Notes: a model not told the origin generated them from the sequence alone. A DNA stretch of 64,000 nucleotides from Pseudomonas brassicacearum (GCF_003732265.1 NZ_MOBK01000001.1:806001-870000); one strand, 5' to 3'. Shown: positions 1-8,234, numbered from the stretch's first letter. Made by a program: numbers and translations.

Positions 1-38
1 TCGGGCTGGTTCCCGTTTGTGCTGTCTGAAGTATTCAT
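1..38 (-). CDS. Start of an unknown gene running off the left edge
   Basis: On the minus strand an ATG at 38 follows a good ribosome binding site (GAGGGACGAC, then ATG) and opens a frame reading MNTSDSTNGNQP to the window edge without a stop. Only twelve codons are visible, so no family can be named. The start signal is the whole case for it; the polar N-terminus shows no signal peptide. The 157 bases to its right, up to the repeat at 196, hold nothing I recognise. Confidence 0.4.
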   Translation of the reverse strand, partial: MNTSDSTNGNQP

Positions 39-195
39 GTCGTCCCTCGCCTTCTGATTGAAAAAGCGTTAGCAGGGTTCGCCACGAAATACCCGCAGCC
101 CCCCGTATTCCAGATGACGGAGTGTTGTGTGGGGAGTTCCAACGGAATGATGAGTGATCCGGCAATCTCTGCAGGGAAAAGCACGATGAATAACC

Positions 196-303
196 TGTGG
201 CGAGGGGGCTTGCCCCCGTTGGACTGCGCAGCAGGCCCGATTTTTGGGGCCGCTTCGCTGCCCAACGGGACGGTGCGGCGTTCCGACAAGCCCCCTCACC
301 ACA
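196..303. repeat. Pseudomonas-type palindromic interspersed repeat
   Basis: The unit begins TGTGGCGAGGGGGCTTG and ends with the near inverse complement CAAGCCCCCTCACCACA. Between these lies GC-rich sequence with CCCGTTGG and CCAACGGG as inner arms. This type of interspersed palindrome is common between genes in fluorescens-group Pseudomonas. It sits 10 bases past the stop codon of the DUF6124 gene (stop at 313) and could form a strong hairpin ending that transcript. No transposase is attached. Confidence 0.75.
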
Positions 304-312
304 GATCAGCGG

Positions 313-705
313 TTACACGGAGGGCTCAACTTTATCCAGCACCCGGTTCGCCGTGATCTCCGCCACCATGATGCTGTTGGAAATACCCAGCAAGGCGTAG
401 CGCGACTCACCTTCCAGATGGTCCACCAACTGATGGATCATCACATCGACCGACGCCAGCGTTTCGACCAAAAACACGGCCAGTGTTTCGGTCGTTGCCG
501 CGGGGTCCACGGAAAACAACGTGCTGCGCGTTCGCTGAGTGGCTTTGATGTCCGCATTCGACGGAAAGTGAAAGTTGAGCGCGCGCTCGGCAGCGGCGTG
601 GAGTTTTTTTGAGTCGAGGGTTTCGTATGGGGATACGGGATCGGTGTCTGGCGGATCTGTATCTGGCGATTCGGTTTCCGGTGGATTGGGCGTTACTTTG
701 AACAT
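313..705 (-). CDS. DUF6124 family protein
   Basis: A 130-residue protein beginning MFKVTPNPPE, a start characteristic of the DUF6124 family found almost only in Pseudomonas. The first 30 residues are rich in Pro, Asp and Thr. The middle contains LFSVDP and a helix around ETLASVDVMIHQLVDHLEG, and the end is an amphipathic helix. There is no signal peptide or membrane segment. The family has no established function; copies are usually single genes, as here. The roughly 430 bases upstream hold a possible structured leader (see 740-910). Confidence 0.85.
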   Translation of the reverse strand: MFKVTPNPPETESPDTDPPDTDPVSPYETLDSKKLHAAAERALNFHFPSNADIKATQRTRSTLFSVDPAATTETLAVFLVETLASVDVMIHQLVDHLEGESRYALLGISNSIMVAEITANRVLDKVEPSV

Positions 706-739
706 TGGCTCTAACCTCGTAAGAGTGAGGCTGCAACCC

Positions 740-910
740 GCTCGCGACTAAACGATAAGGAGGCAGCTGTGCACAGGTTAGTCGACCGATGAGCCAAGAA
801 ATCGGCGCGCCGAAGCGCCCTGCGCACAACCGCCATCAAGTGCAGGCATGGGATACCTGACTGAGGGACATTGTGCGTCTTGACATCAACGGGCGACTAA
901 ACCCGATCAC
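740..910 (-). promoter_or_regulatory. Possible structured leader upstream of the DUF6124 gene
   Basis: The gene-free stretch 706-1131 contains a nested palindrome. TGTGCACAGG (768-777) pairs with CCTGCGCACA (819-828) and encloses CCGAT (786-790) with ATCGG (801-805). The ten-base word GCGACTAAAC occurs on both sides of this structure, near 743 and near 891. Transcribed towards the DUF6124 gene it would lie roughly 60-125 bases before the start codon. No riboswitch class is recognised. The rest of 706-1131 shows nothing else I can support. Confidence 0.35.
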
Positions 911-1131
911 TGATGGGCAGTGACGGGAGTCAAGTTACCGAGGGAGGCAAAGACGCACAAGCCGGCGGATTCTGGCGTAGCCGTAGGTAACGGCGCAAGG
1001 TTTTGTAGCTTTCAGGACGTAACTTCGAGAGCTCTTAAACACACGCTTTCAAGATCTGTTGAATGGGCTGACACGCAGCTCCTACAGATGCGAAAAAGGG
1101 GCGACTTTATTTTCCTGTCGTCTGAAGCCGC

Positions 1132-1569
1132 TCACTTCTGCGGAACAACAAAACTCACTTCCGTGTGGGTAAGAATCTTGTGAGTCGGGTCGGCCACCTC
1201 TAGAAGCACCTTATGCGTGCCCGGCGTCAGCCCAACCACGATAATCGGATCTTCACTGGTATGCGCCCATGTCCCTTTCCAGTCGTCGACGGTCACATGC
1301 AGGTGAGCGAGACGGGGCGATACTTCAGCAGCGGTCTTGCCAAATACCGGCATGACCCTGGCGTGCTCTATTTGATACTGGATGATGACAACACCGCGGG
1401 CCAGCGGCTCGGCAAGCGGCGCAAAGGCGATGAGTGTAGGCACCGCCTCGGATTCCAGCGGTAGGATTGCCGGTGGCTGATGAGGGTCTGCAATGCCTTG
1501 ACCACTCGCGGCGATATAAAAAAACAAACCCGACGCAACGACCAAGATACTTCTGAGAACGACGGGCAT
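1132..1569 (-). CDS. DUF6130 family exported protein
   Basis: A 145-residue protein with an N-terminal signal sequence (MPVVLRSILVVASGLFFYIA, cleavage probably near residue 27). The mature part has the DUF6130 pattern: PLAEPLARGVVIIQYQ, then a beta-rich section with HLHVTVDDW and GLTPGTHKVLLEVADP, resembling a small immunoglobulin-like periplasmic domain. The His-rich HLHV stretch might bind a metal, but that is inference. A good ribosome binding site (GGGAGAAAAATC) precedes the ATG. It stands alone between the DUF6124 gene and rlhA. Function is unknown. Confidence 0.8.
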   Translation of the reverse strand: MPVVLRSILVVASGLFFYIAASGQGIADPHQPPAILPLESEAVPTLIAFAPLAEPLARGVVIIQYQIEHARVMPVFGKTAAEVSPRLAHLHVTVDDWKGTWAHTSEDPIIVVGLTPGTHKVLLEVADPTHKILTHTEVSFVVPQK

Positions 1570-1694
1570 GATTTTTCTCCCGTGAGTTAACTCAAGGCTA
1601 GATCAAATTCCACTGCATGGAGCCGGCCGGATGGGCTGCGCCGACCATCGGCATTGGCGATGATCCGGCGCAGCTCAACGTACTCGCTCGTCAC

Positions 1695-3695
1695 TCAATG
1701 CGGCGCGCGAGGAATCGTCTTCAACAGGTCTTCAGGACTGATGTAACCCACGACCGGCTCAGCAACACTGCCCGGCAGCGGCAGGTCAAGAATATGGCCC
1801 TTGATCTTGCCGATGACGTGCATTTCGCACGGTTTGCAGTCGAACTTCAACGTCAGCACCTCGTCACCGTGCACCAGTTGCATCGGCGCGACCTTGGTGC
1901 GCACACCGGTGACGCCTTTGGCTTGCTTGGGGCACAGATTGAAGGAGAACCGCAGGCAGTGTTTGGTGATCATCACCGGCACTTCCCCGGTTTCTTCATG
2001 GGCTTCAAACGCGGCGTCGATCAGCTTGACGCCGTGGCGGTGATAGAAGTCCCGGGCCTTCTGGTTGTATACGTTGGCCAGGAACGACAAGTGCGACTCC
2101 GGATACACCGGCGGCGGCGTGGTTTCGGCCTTGCGATGTCCTCTCGGATGGGCGAGCAGGCGGGCCGCGGTCAACGCCTCGATCACTTCGCGGCGCAAGG
2201 CTTTGAGCTGCGAGTTGGGTATGAAAAACGCGTGGGGGGCATCCAGCTGGATGGCGGTCGCGTGATAGTCCGTGGTGCCCAGTTGACCGAGCAGATCGCG
2301 CAGTTGCTCCAGGGCCTGCTCCGGCTTATTGGCCAGGCCGAACGGACCGTCCAGCGACAGGCTCGCACTGACGCCCTCCTCGCTCGTGGCGGTCAGTTGC
2401 AGGCGCTGCTCATCCAGACGTGCCACCCAACTCAAACCGATACGACGCTCGGCGGAAGTCTTCTGCAAGGCTTGCTGCCAGTTGTGGTCAAGGTTGCGGC
2501 TCAGTGGATGGTTGGGCCGCAGCTTGAACATCCCGTCGGGCATCTCGTTGGGTTCGACCCGGTAGCGATAGCGCTTCTGGCCGTCTTCGAGGAATTCACC
2601 CTTGGGCTCGGCGATGTTGGCGCGGAAACCCACCACTTCGCGCTTGATCTGCACATTGAGGCCATCGCCATTGGACAGCGGCTCAAAGGTCACCACCTGC
2701 AAATCACGCTTGCCGACCTTCTCCACCACGCCCACCGACAAACCGGTGAAGGTCGGCGAGTCAAAGGCGCCGATGTCGATCTTGCGATCAGTGACGAAGT
2801 AATCGGTGCTGCCACGGTGGAAGGTCTTGTCCGGGTCGGGCACAAAGAAGTGCGCGGTGCGGCCGCTGGAGGCCCGCGCCAGGTCCGGGCGATCTTCCAG
2901 CACGTCGTCCAGACGCTGACGGTAATAGGCCGTGATGTTTTTCACATAGCCCATGTCCTTGTAGCGCCCTTCAATCTTGAACGAGCGAACCCCGGCTTCA
3001 ACCAACGCCCGGATGTTGGCGCTCTGGTTGTTGTCTTTCATCGACAGCAGGTGTTTTTCGTAGGCAACGACCCGGCCCTGATCGTCCTTGAGGGTGTAAG
3101 GCAAACGACAGGCCTGGGAGCAGTCACCCCGGTTGGCGCTGCGACCGTTCTGGGCGTGGGAAATATTGCACTGCCCGGAGAACGCCACGCACAACGCGCC
3201 GTGGATGAAGAATTCGATTGCGGCATCGGTCTCGTCGGCGATGGCGCGAATTTCTTGCAGGTTCAGCTCGCGGGCCAGCACCAGTTGGGAGAAACCCGCC
3301 TGGTCCAGAAACTTTGCCCGCGCCAGCGTGCGGATGTCGGTCTGGGTGCTGGCGTGCAGCTCGATCGGCGGGATATCCAGCTCCATCACCCCCAGATCCT
3401 GAACGATCAGCGCATCGACGCCCGCATCGTACAACTGGTGGATCAGCTTGCGCGCCGGCTCCAGCTCGTTGTCATGCAGGATCGTGTTGATCGTGGTGAA
3501 CACGCGGGCGTGGTAGCGACGGGCGAACTCCACGAGTTGCGCAATATCGCTGACTTCGTTGCAGGCGTTGTGCCGGGCGCCGAAGCTCGGGCCACCGATG
3601 TACACGGCGTCGGCACCATGCAGGATAGCCTCGCGAGCGATGCTCACGTCACGGGCGGGGCTGAGCAATTCCAGGTGATGTTTGGGAAGAGACAT
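1695..3695 (-). CDS. rlhA: 23S rRNA 5-hydroxycytidine C2501 synthase (peptidase U32 family)
   Basis: This matches E. coli RlhA (YdcP) over its whole length of about 665 residues. Diagnostic stretches are LELLSPARD at the start, HGADAVYIGGP, ELHASTQTDIRT, EFFIHGALCVAFSGQC, the cysteine-containing NRGDCSQACRLPY, SFKIEGRYKDM and a C-terminal cysteine pair region (KHCLRFSFNLCPKQ, FDCKPCEMHVIG). The family hydroxylates C2501 of 23S rRNA, using prephenate-derived chemistry and an iron-sulfur cluster. The start is placed at MSLPKHH rather than 20 codons upstream because RlhA homology begins there; no strong ribosome binding site is visible. A long open frame on the other strand is a shadow of this gene. 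Confidence 0.92.
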   Translation of the reverse strand: MSLPKHHLELLSPARDVSIAREAILHGADAVYIGGPSFGARHNACNEVSDIAQLVEFARRYHARVFTTINTILHDNELEPARKLIHQLYDAGVDALIVQDLGVMELDIPPIELHASTQTDIRTLARAKFLDQAGFSQLVLARELNLQEIRAIADETDAAIEFFIHGALCVAFSGQCNISHAQNGRSANRGDCSQACRLPYTLKDDQGRVVAYEKHLLSMKDNNQSANIRALVEAGVRSFKIEGRYKDMGYVKNITAYYRQRLDDVLEDRPDLARASSGRTAHFFVPDPDKTFHRGSTDYFVTDRKIDIGAFDSPTFTGLSVGVVEKVGKRDLQVVTFEPLSNGDGLNVQIKREVVGFRANIAEPKGEFLEDGQKRYRYRVEPNEMPDGMFKLRPNHPLSRNLDHNWQQALQKTSAERRIGLSWVARLDEQRLQLTATSEEGVSASLSLDGPFGLANKPEQALEQLRDLLGQLGTTDYHATAIQLDAPHAFFIPNSQLKALRREVIEALTAARLLAHPRGHRKAETTPPPVYPESHLSFLANVYNQKARDFYHRHGVKLIDAAFEAHEETGEVPVMITKHCLRFSFNLCPKQAKGVTGVRTKVAPMQLVHGDEVLTLKFDCKPCEMHVIGKIKGHILDLPLPGSVAEPVVGYISPEDLLKTIPRAPH

Positions 3696-3898
3696 ATTTT
3701 TTATCTGGTTATCACGGTAGGAGCGCATTGTAGCCGGCAAAATCGGGTTGGGCACGTGGGGCGACGGAATGGGGGTGTTGCTCGTCGGTGGCGTTCAGCG
3801 TGTCGAGGGTTTTGGTTTTGACAGGTAACTAACGGCCAGGAGCAGACAGTGGACAAAAGCACCCTGCACATCGTAGAAAGGGCCTCGGCGCAAAACTT

Positions 3899-4019
3899 GT
3901 GCATCATGCAGAGGGTGCCTTGACCGTGCGCGGCTGCATGAAAATCAACCTGCAAATCGTCAGCACAAATGCAGACGTCCAAAACTTCTATGAATCTCTG
4001 GGCTATTCGGAGTCACCCC
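3899..4019 (+). pseudogene. C-terminal remnant of a GNAT acetyltransferase
   Basis: One frame encodes VRGCMKINLQIVSTNADVQN followed by FYESLGYS, the typical end of a GNAT N-acetyltransferase (the KINLQ strand, N-x-x-V and the FYExLGY helix). No upstream frame continues into the rest of the domain: the frame is closed by a TAG about 25 bases before 3899. Homology stops where the ribosome binding site of the aminotransferase begins. It is best read as the surviving tail of a deleted acetyltransferase. The 140 bases before it show no gene. Confidence 0.45.
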
Positions 4020-5153
4020 ATGTCAAAGCTATATCCCAGTATCGATCCCGAGGGGCTGGTCGAGTACTCAGTGGTCTACACCGACCGCTCGCTCAACCAC
4101 ATGTCGCAGTCATTTCAAGGCATGATGAAGAACATTTCCACGACCCTGAAACAGGTCTACAACGCCCAAGCTGTTGCAGTGGTCCCGGGCAGCGGCACAT
4201 TCGGCATGGAAGCGGTGGCGCGACAGTTCGCCACCAACCAGCAATGCCTGGTGATACGCAACGGCTGGTTCAGTTATCGCTGGAGCCAGATCCTTGAGAT
4301 GGGCAACATTCCGGCGGCCACCACGGTGCTGAAAGCCCGACCGGTCGACACCGGTCGCCAGGCTGCCTACGCACCACCGCCTCTGAACGAAGTGCTGGCA
4401 GCCATCCAGGCGCAGAAGCCGCAGATTGTCTTTGCCCCCCACGTTGAAACCTCATCAGGGATTATCCTGCCCGACGAGTACCTGCGGGCTGTCGGCGACG
4501 CCGTGCATGCGGTGGGTGGCCTGTTCGTGCTGGACTGCATCGCCTCAGGCACGCTATGGGTCGATATGCACAAATGCGCAGTCGACCTGCTGATCAGCGC
4601 ACCGCAGAAAGGCTGGAGCGCCTCCCCGTGCTGCGCCCTGGTGATGCTCAGTGCTTTGGCTCTGGAGCGCATCGAACAGACGCAGAGCAGCAGCTTCGCC
4701 TGCGACCTGAAAAAGTGGCTTCAGATCATGCAGGCCTACGAACAGGGCGGACATGCCTACCATGCGACCATGCCCAGCGACTCCCTCGCGCGGTTTAACG
4801 AAGTGATGAAAGAGACGCAAGCCTACGGTTTCGACAAGGTCCGCGGCGAACAACAGGCTCTGGGCGATCGGGTGCGCGCAATGTTGACCGGCAAAGGCTT
4901 CAAAAGCGTGGCCGCAGCCGGCTTTCAAGCCCCTGGCGTAGTGGTGAGCTACACCGATGACGCCGACATCAAGAGCGGCAAGAAATTTGCCAACCACGGC
5001 CTGCAGATCGCCGCCGGAGTGCCGTTGCAATGCGACGAGCCGGCCGACTTCCAGACCTTCCGCATCGGTCTGTTCGGACTCGAAAAACTGCACAATATCG
5101 AGCGCACGGTCAGCACCCTCGAGCAGGCACTGGAAGAGGTGATGGTTAACTAA
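4020..5153 (+). CDS. Class V pyridoxal-phosphate aminotransferase
   Basis: About 377 residues with the fold-type I aminotransferase class V layout seen in alanine-glyoxylate and 2-aminoethylphosphonate-pyruvate transaminases. VPGSGTFGMEA is the phosphate-binding turn, HVETSSGI follows, FVLDCIASG holds the Asp that contacts the pyridine nitrogen, and SAPQKGWSASP carries the lysine expected to bind PLP. The start is MSKLYPSID because GGAG lies nine bases upstream; 17 further codons are open upstream but belong to the GNAT remnant region. No pathway neighbours indicate the substrate, so only the chemistry can be stated. Confidence 0.82.
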   Translation: MSKLYPSIDPEGLVEYSVVYTDRSLNHMSQSFQGMMKNISTTLKQVYNAQAVAVVPGSGTFGMEAVARQFATNQQCLVIRNGWFSYRWSQILEMGNIPAATTVLKARPVDTGRQAAYAPPPLNEVLAAIQAQKPQIVFAPHVETSSGIILPDEYLRAVGDAVHAVGGLFVLDCIASGTLWVDMHKCAVDLLISAPQKGWSASPCCALVMLSALALERIEQTQSSSFACDLKKWLQIMQAYEQGGHAYHATMPSDSLARFNEVMKETQAYGFDKVRGEQQALGDRVRAMLTGKGFKSVAAAGFQAPGVVVSYTDDADIKSGKKFANHGLQIAAGVPLQCDEPADFQTFRIGLFGLEKLHNIERTVSTLEQALEEVMVN

Positions 5154-5188
5154 GCCCTCATCGTGCCCGCAGCAGATACCGAACGTGT

Positions 5189-5278
5189 GAATTCAAGGAA
5201 GGTATCCTGCCCTGGGCACTGGCGGCCCTGGCGCTGATCTTCGACGGTATGACGCTGGTCGCCCGGACGTCGTTTTAG
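5189..5278 (+). pseudogene. Possible 3' remnant of a membrane protein gene
   Basis: A short frame with no start codon ends in a hydrophobic helix, LPWALAALALIFDGMTLVAR, then TSF and a stop. The residue pattern (Gly-Ile-Leu-Pro, a run of Ala/Leu, then Arg) looks like the last membrane helix of a transporter. No ribosome binding site or upstream continuation is visible. The family is not identified, and chance translation of GC-rich DNA remains possible. Confidence 0.2.
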
Positions 5279-5356
5279 AACCACATGGGAAAGCCCGGGA
5301 AGGTGTTATCACCCCACTTGGGGTCAATTTAGAGTAGGTCCAAAGAGGAGTCCGCC

Positions 5357-5761
5357 ATGACCGTAGTCGATCGCCTCAGGTATTTGCGCGTCGTTCTTGT
5401 TTTGGCTGGCCTCGCGTGCCTTGCTCTCTACCCACTTATGTTGTTCTGGCCGTCCGGTTGGGCCTGGCACGCCGGTCACTCGGACTACCCGATGATGATC
5501 GTTGGCATCTACGCCACACTTGGCGTGTTCTTGATCCTGGCCGCACGTGATCCATTAGCCAATCTGAGCCTGATCTGGTTCACCGTGTGGTCTAGCGCCA
5601 TACACGGGGGAATCATGGCCGTCCAGGCGGCCACCCAGCCGGGGCAAATGGGGCACTTGGCAGGTGACGTGCCGGCGCTCTTCATCGTGGCGGTTGCCTT
5701 GGCCATCTTGGCGCCCCGCTCGCAATTGGCCGCTCGGCCCCGGACACACGATGGGGCTTAG
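5357..5761 (+). CDS. DUF6632 family membrane protein
   Basis: A 134-residue protein with four predicted membrane helices: residues about 9-31, 45-63, 68-90 and 103-121. Its pattern fits DUF6632: YLRVVLVLAGL, YPLMLFWPSGWAW, MIVGIYATLGVFLILAARDP, SLIWFTVWSSAIHGGIMAVQ. The ribosome binding site AGAGGAGTCCGCC precedes the ATG. The stop codon overlaps the first base of the repeat that begins at 5761. It is probably an inner-membrane protein; function is unknown. Confidence 0.8.
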   Translation: MTVVDRLRYLRVVLVLAGLACLALYPLMLFWPSGWAWHAGHSDYPMMIVGIYATLGVFLILAARDPLANLSLIWFTVWSSAIHGGIMAVQAATQPGQMGHLAGDVPALFIVAVALAILAPRSQLAARPRTHDGA

Positions 5762-5866
5762 GAACAAAGGGGACGGATTTATTTTTAAAGGAACAAAGGG
5801 GACGGATTTATTTTTAAAGGCGTTTTTGCGCCCAGTGTCATAAATAAATCAGTCCCCTTTTTTGCT
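5761..5866. repeat. Palindromic mobile-type repeat, left copy, with a tandem duplication
   Basis: A 29-base unit, GGAACAAAGGGGACGGATTT followed by ATTTTTAAA, occurs twice in tandem (5761-5789 and 5790-5818). It is then followed by GGCGTTTTTGCGCCC and an inverted arm, TAAATAAATCAGTCCCC. The arms GGGGACGGATTTATTT and AAATAAATCAGTCCCC can form a stem of about 16 pairs with one mismatch. The right copy is at 7935-8005. Such GGGGAC/GATTTATTT palindromes resemble MITE or REP-type elements; no transposase gene is present. Confidence 0.7.
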
Positions 5867-5889
5867 TTTTTTGCTCGGTTAGCCAGCCG

Positions 5890-7602
5890 TTAATCGTGTC
5901 CGTTATGGCCGTTCTGCTGCATAGCTTTGAGAATACCGTCCAAGTTGTAAGTTTCCGGCGCCTGCATTGGCGGGAAATCCTTGTACGACATTAACTCCTT
6001 CTCCCAAAGCAATTGTCCGATTGGCAGCATGTTCCAGTTGTAGATATAGGCGTTACCCGGTGAGCCCAAGGCACCGCCATAGCCCGTGATGGACTTAGCG
6101 TCAGCGCCGACTGTTGTTTCAAAGGGGTCGCGCTTGAGGTTGAGCAGTTGGGTCCAGTGGAAAGTGGTAGCACCATACAACCCGCCCGTCGCGGTGTCCG
6201 GCACCATGGTGTAATACATCTTCCAGTTTTTGTAGCGCACAGCCGAAGGTTGCGAGCCGGTGTAATAGAAGAAGGTGTCACGCGCCGACTTGTCGGACTT
6301 GCCCATCAGGTAGTCAGTCTGATCCACACCGTCGAGCTTGGTTTTGACGATGCCGGGGTACTTGCCCGCCATGATCTGCTCATTCAGCTCGTTACCTTTC
6401 TTGCCACCCGCGATGTTGACCAAGGTCGGCACCCAGTCGAGAGAGGCGAAGATGTCGGTCAGGACCGTGCCTGGCTTGATGACCCCAGGCCAGCGCATGA
6501 CCAGCGGAGCGCGCATGCCGCCCTCCCAGGTGGTCAACTTGCCGCCCTTGAACGGGGTAGTACCGCCATCCGGAAAGGTAATGGTTTCCGCGCCGTTGTC
6601 GGTAGTGAAGACGACAATGGTGTTGTCCAACTGGCCCATGTCTTCGAGTTTCTTCAAGACATAACCGATATTGTCATCCAGCTGCTTCATGCCCGCTTCA
6701 TTGGTGCCCCAGTCCTTACCGCCGGCTTCACCGACCATGGCGTCATACTTGGGTGGCAGTACCGTGGTGATGTGCATGCGTGCCGGGTTGTACCAGACGA
6801 AGAACGGTTTGTTGGTCTTTTTCGGATCGTTGCGGTCGAGGAAGTCGATAACTTTGGTGGATATTTCTTCATCCACAGACTTCGAGCGTTCCAGCGTCAG
6901 CGGCCCTTCGTCCTTGCAAGTGGTGTTTTTCTGCGTACCGTCGCTGGAGACACAGGAGAGTACCGGACGTGGCGGCGTCAGGCAGGTACCGTCCCGTGGA
7001 TCGATCGCGCCAGGTACGTCCGGCAGCCCATTGATAGGCGTGGCCTTGCAGGGGGGTGCGATGCCCTGCTCTTGCGGGGTTTTGTTGATGTCGACAAAGC
7101 TTACGCCCTGCATCGCATCGAGGTGGTAGAGGTAGCCCCAGAACTCCTGGAAGCCGTGGGAAGTCGGCAGTGCCTCAAAGTTATCACCCAAATGGTTTTT
7201 GCCGAATTCGCCAGTGGTATAGCCCAGATCAAGTAAAAACCTGGACAGTGCTGGCGTACCAGGACGCAGCCACGATGGGCTGCCGGGCAATTGCGGTGGA
7301 ATCATGCCGGTACGCAACGGGTGCATTCCGGTAAAAAAAGCGTTGCGCCCTGCCGTACAACTCTGCTCGGCGTAGTAGGTCATGAACTTCGCACCTTCTT
7401 GGGCGATGCGATCAATATTCGGCGTTTCACCGACCGCCAGCCCCTGGTGATAGATGCTGGGCTGCATCCAACCAATGTCATCCGCCATGATGAACATGAT
7501 GTTGGGTTTATTATCGGCAGCTTGAGTCACTGCCGACATGCTGGCTCCCCCCACCAGACTACCGAACGCCAACCCCGCTAGTAAAAGTTTTCGCAGTTTC
7601 AT
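5890..7602 (-). CDS. Exported sulfatase of the CxAxR type
   Basis: A 570-residue alkaline-phosphatase-superfamily sulfatase with a Sec signal peptide (cleavage near AVTQAAD, residue 29). Metal-binding MADDIGW is at residues 39-45. The nucleophile motif SCTAGRNAFFTGMHPLRTG puts the Cys to be converted to formylglycine at residue 82. Here the usual Pro of CxPxR is Ala, a variant known in some bacterial sulfatases. VVFTTDNGAE supplies the second Asp-Asn metal pair. A ribosome binding site (GAGGATC) precedes the ATG. The gene is single and lies between two copies of a palindromic repeat. A candidate activating enzyme is encoded at 52938-54050. The natural sulfate ester is unknown. Confidence 0.88.
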   Translation of the reverse strand: MKLRKLLLAGLAFGSLVGGASMSAVTQAADNKPNIMFIMADDIGWMQPSIYHQGLAVGETPNIDRIAQEGAKFMTYYAEQSCTAGRNAFFTGMHPLRTGMIPPQLPGSPSWLRPGTPALSRFLLDLGYTTGEFGKNHLGDNFEALPTSHGFQEFWGYLYHLDAMQGVSFVDINKTPQEQGIAPPCKATPINGLPDVPGAIDPRDGTCLTPPRPVLSCVSSDGTQKNTTCKDEGPLTLERSKSVDEEISTKVIDFLDRNDPKKTNKPFFVWYNPARMHITTVLPPKYDAMVGEAGGKDWGTNEAGMKQLDDNIGYVLKKLEDMGQLDNTIVVFTTDNGAETITFPDGGTTPFKGGKLTTWEGGMRAPLVMRWPGVIKPGTVLTDIFASLDWVPTLVNIAGGKKGNELNEQIMAGKYPGIVKTKLDGVDQTDYLMGKSDKSARDTFFYYTGSQPSAVRYKNWKMYYTMVPDTATGGLYGATTFHWTQLLNLKRDPFETTVGADAKSITGYGGALGSPGNAYIYNWNMLPIGQLLWEKELMSYKDFPPMQAPETYNLDGILKAMQQNGHNGHD

Positions 7603-7934
7603 GAATTTGATCCTCTTCCAGTTGATTCACATAAGTACCCATCTCGAATACGTTGTGTTCTCATCTCTCAAGGCTCAAAAATTTCAACTGCCCCGTCCTC
7701 ATACTGACGGTCATCCGTCATTGGTGTGGCATCCTTATTATCTTGAGCTTTGACCGCAATGGCGTGTGGCTCTCATGGCGCAAATACCCGGAATTCAGCC
7801 CTACCACTAACAGGATGGTGAGTATAGACGCGCATTTATAAGGTGCCGGCCGGCAGAAACTCGGGGAACGGGCTTTCAACGTTTCTGCGTCTCCTTATGG
7901 AAACCTCTATCACCCAGCCCATCCTGGAACAAAT
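7603..7934. other. Gene-free stretch upstream of the sulfatase
   Basis: About 330 bases between the sulfatase start and the right-hand repeat. It is more AT-rich than the surrounding genes close to the sulfatase and presumably carries its promoter. I see no clear hairpin, operator or coding frame; the short open frames here lack ribosome binding sites and family resemblance. Confidence 0.4.
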
Positions 7935-8008
7935 GGAACAAAGGGGACGAATTTATTTTTAAAGGCGTTTTTGCGCCCAAGTCATAAATAAATCAGTCCC
8001 CTTTTTTA
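7935..8008. repeat. Palindromic mobile-type repeat, right copy
   Basis: GGAACAAAGGGGACGAATTT and the following bases repeat the left copy at 5790-5866 in the same orientation with few differences, including the inner GGCGTTTTTGCGCCC and the right arm AAATAAATCAGTCCCC. A partial GGAACAAA precedes it at 7926, echoing the tandem duplication of the left copy. About 25 bases to its right the LysR remnant begins, so the element lies at the break point of that gene. Confidence 0.7.
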
Positions 8009-8032
8009 CCTTTTTTAGCAGCGTGTCCCGTC

Positions 8033-8233
8033 CTGCGGGCGACTGTGGCGGAATGCGGTTTAGCGTTTCTGCCAGAAGACATGGTCACGAAGGAGCTGGC
8101 TGACGGCAGTCTGGTGCGGGTACTGGAGGATTGGTGCCAGCCCTTTGCGGGCTACCATCTTTACTATCCGAATCGGCGTGAGCACTCGTCAGCGTTTGGC
8201 GTTGTGGTGGATGCGCTGCGCTATAAACGCTGA
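8033..8233 (+). pseudogene. 3' remnant of a LysR regulator gene
   Basis: The frame encodes the last 66 residues of a LysR substrate-binding domain: CGLAFLPEDMV, ADGSLVRVLEDWCQPFAGYH, LYYPNRR and DALRYKR. It closely parallels the C-termini of the complete LysR proteins at 9567-10460 and 36270-37181 (GLAYVPEELV, LADWCPEFQGYHLYYPNRR). The 5' four fifths, including the helix-turn-helix, are missing, and homology begins just after the right-hand palindromic repeat. It converges on the MFS gene ending at 8235. The fragment is not expected to make a functional regulator. Confidence 0.75.
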
Positions 8234-8234
8234 A

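Noticed and set aside
920..1183. An 87-codon plus-strand frame between the DUF6124 and DUF6130 genes
   Set aside because: No ribosome binding site or family pattern, and its end overlaps the DUF6130 gene antisense.
1617..3821. A 734-codon open frame antisense to rlhA
   Set aside because: The opposite strand encodes a full-length RlhA homolog with all family motifs; the antisense frame has no recognisable domain and arises from codon bias in GC-rich DNA.
6148..7236. A 362-codon open frame antisense to the sulfatase
   Set aside because: It lies wholly within the sulfatase gene, has no family resemblance and no ribosome binding site.
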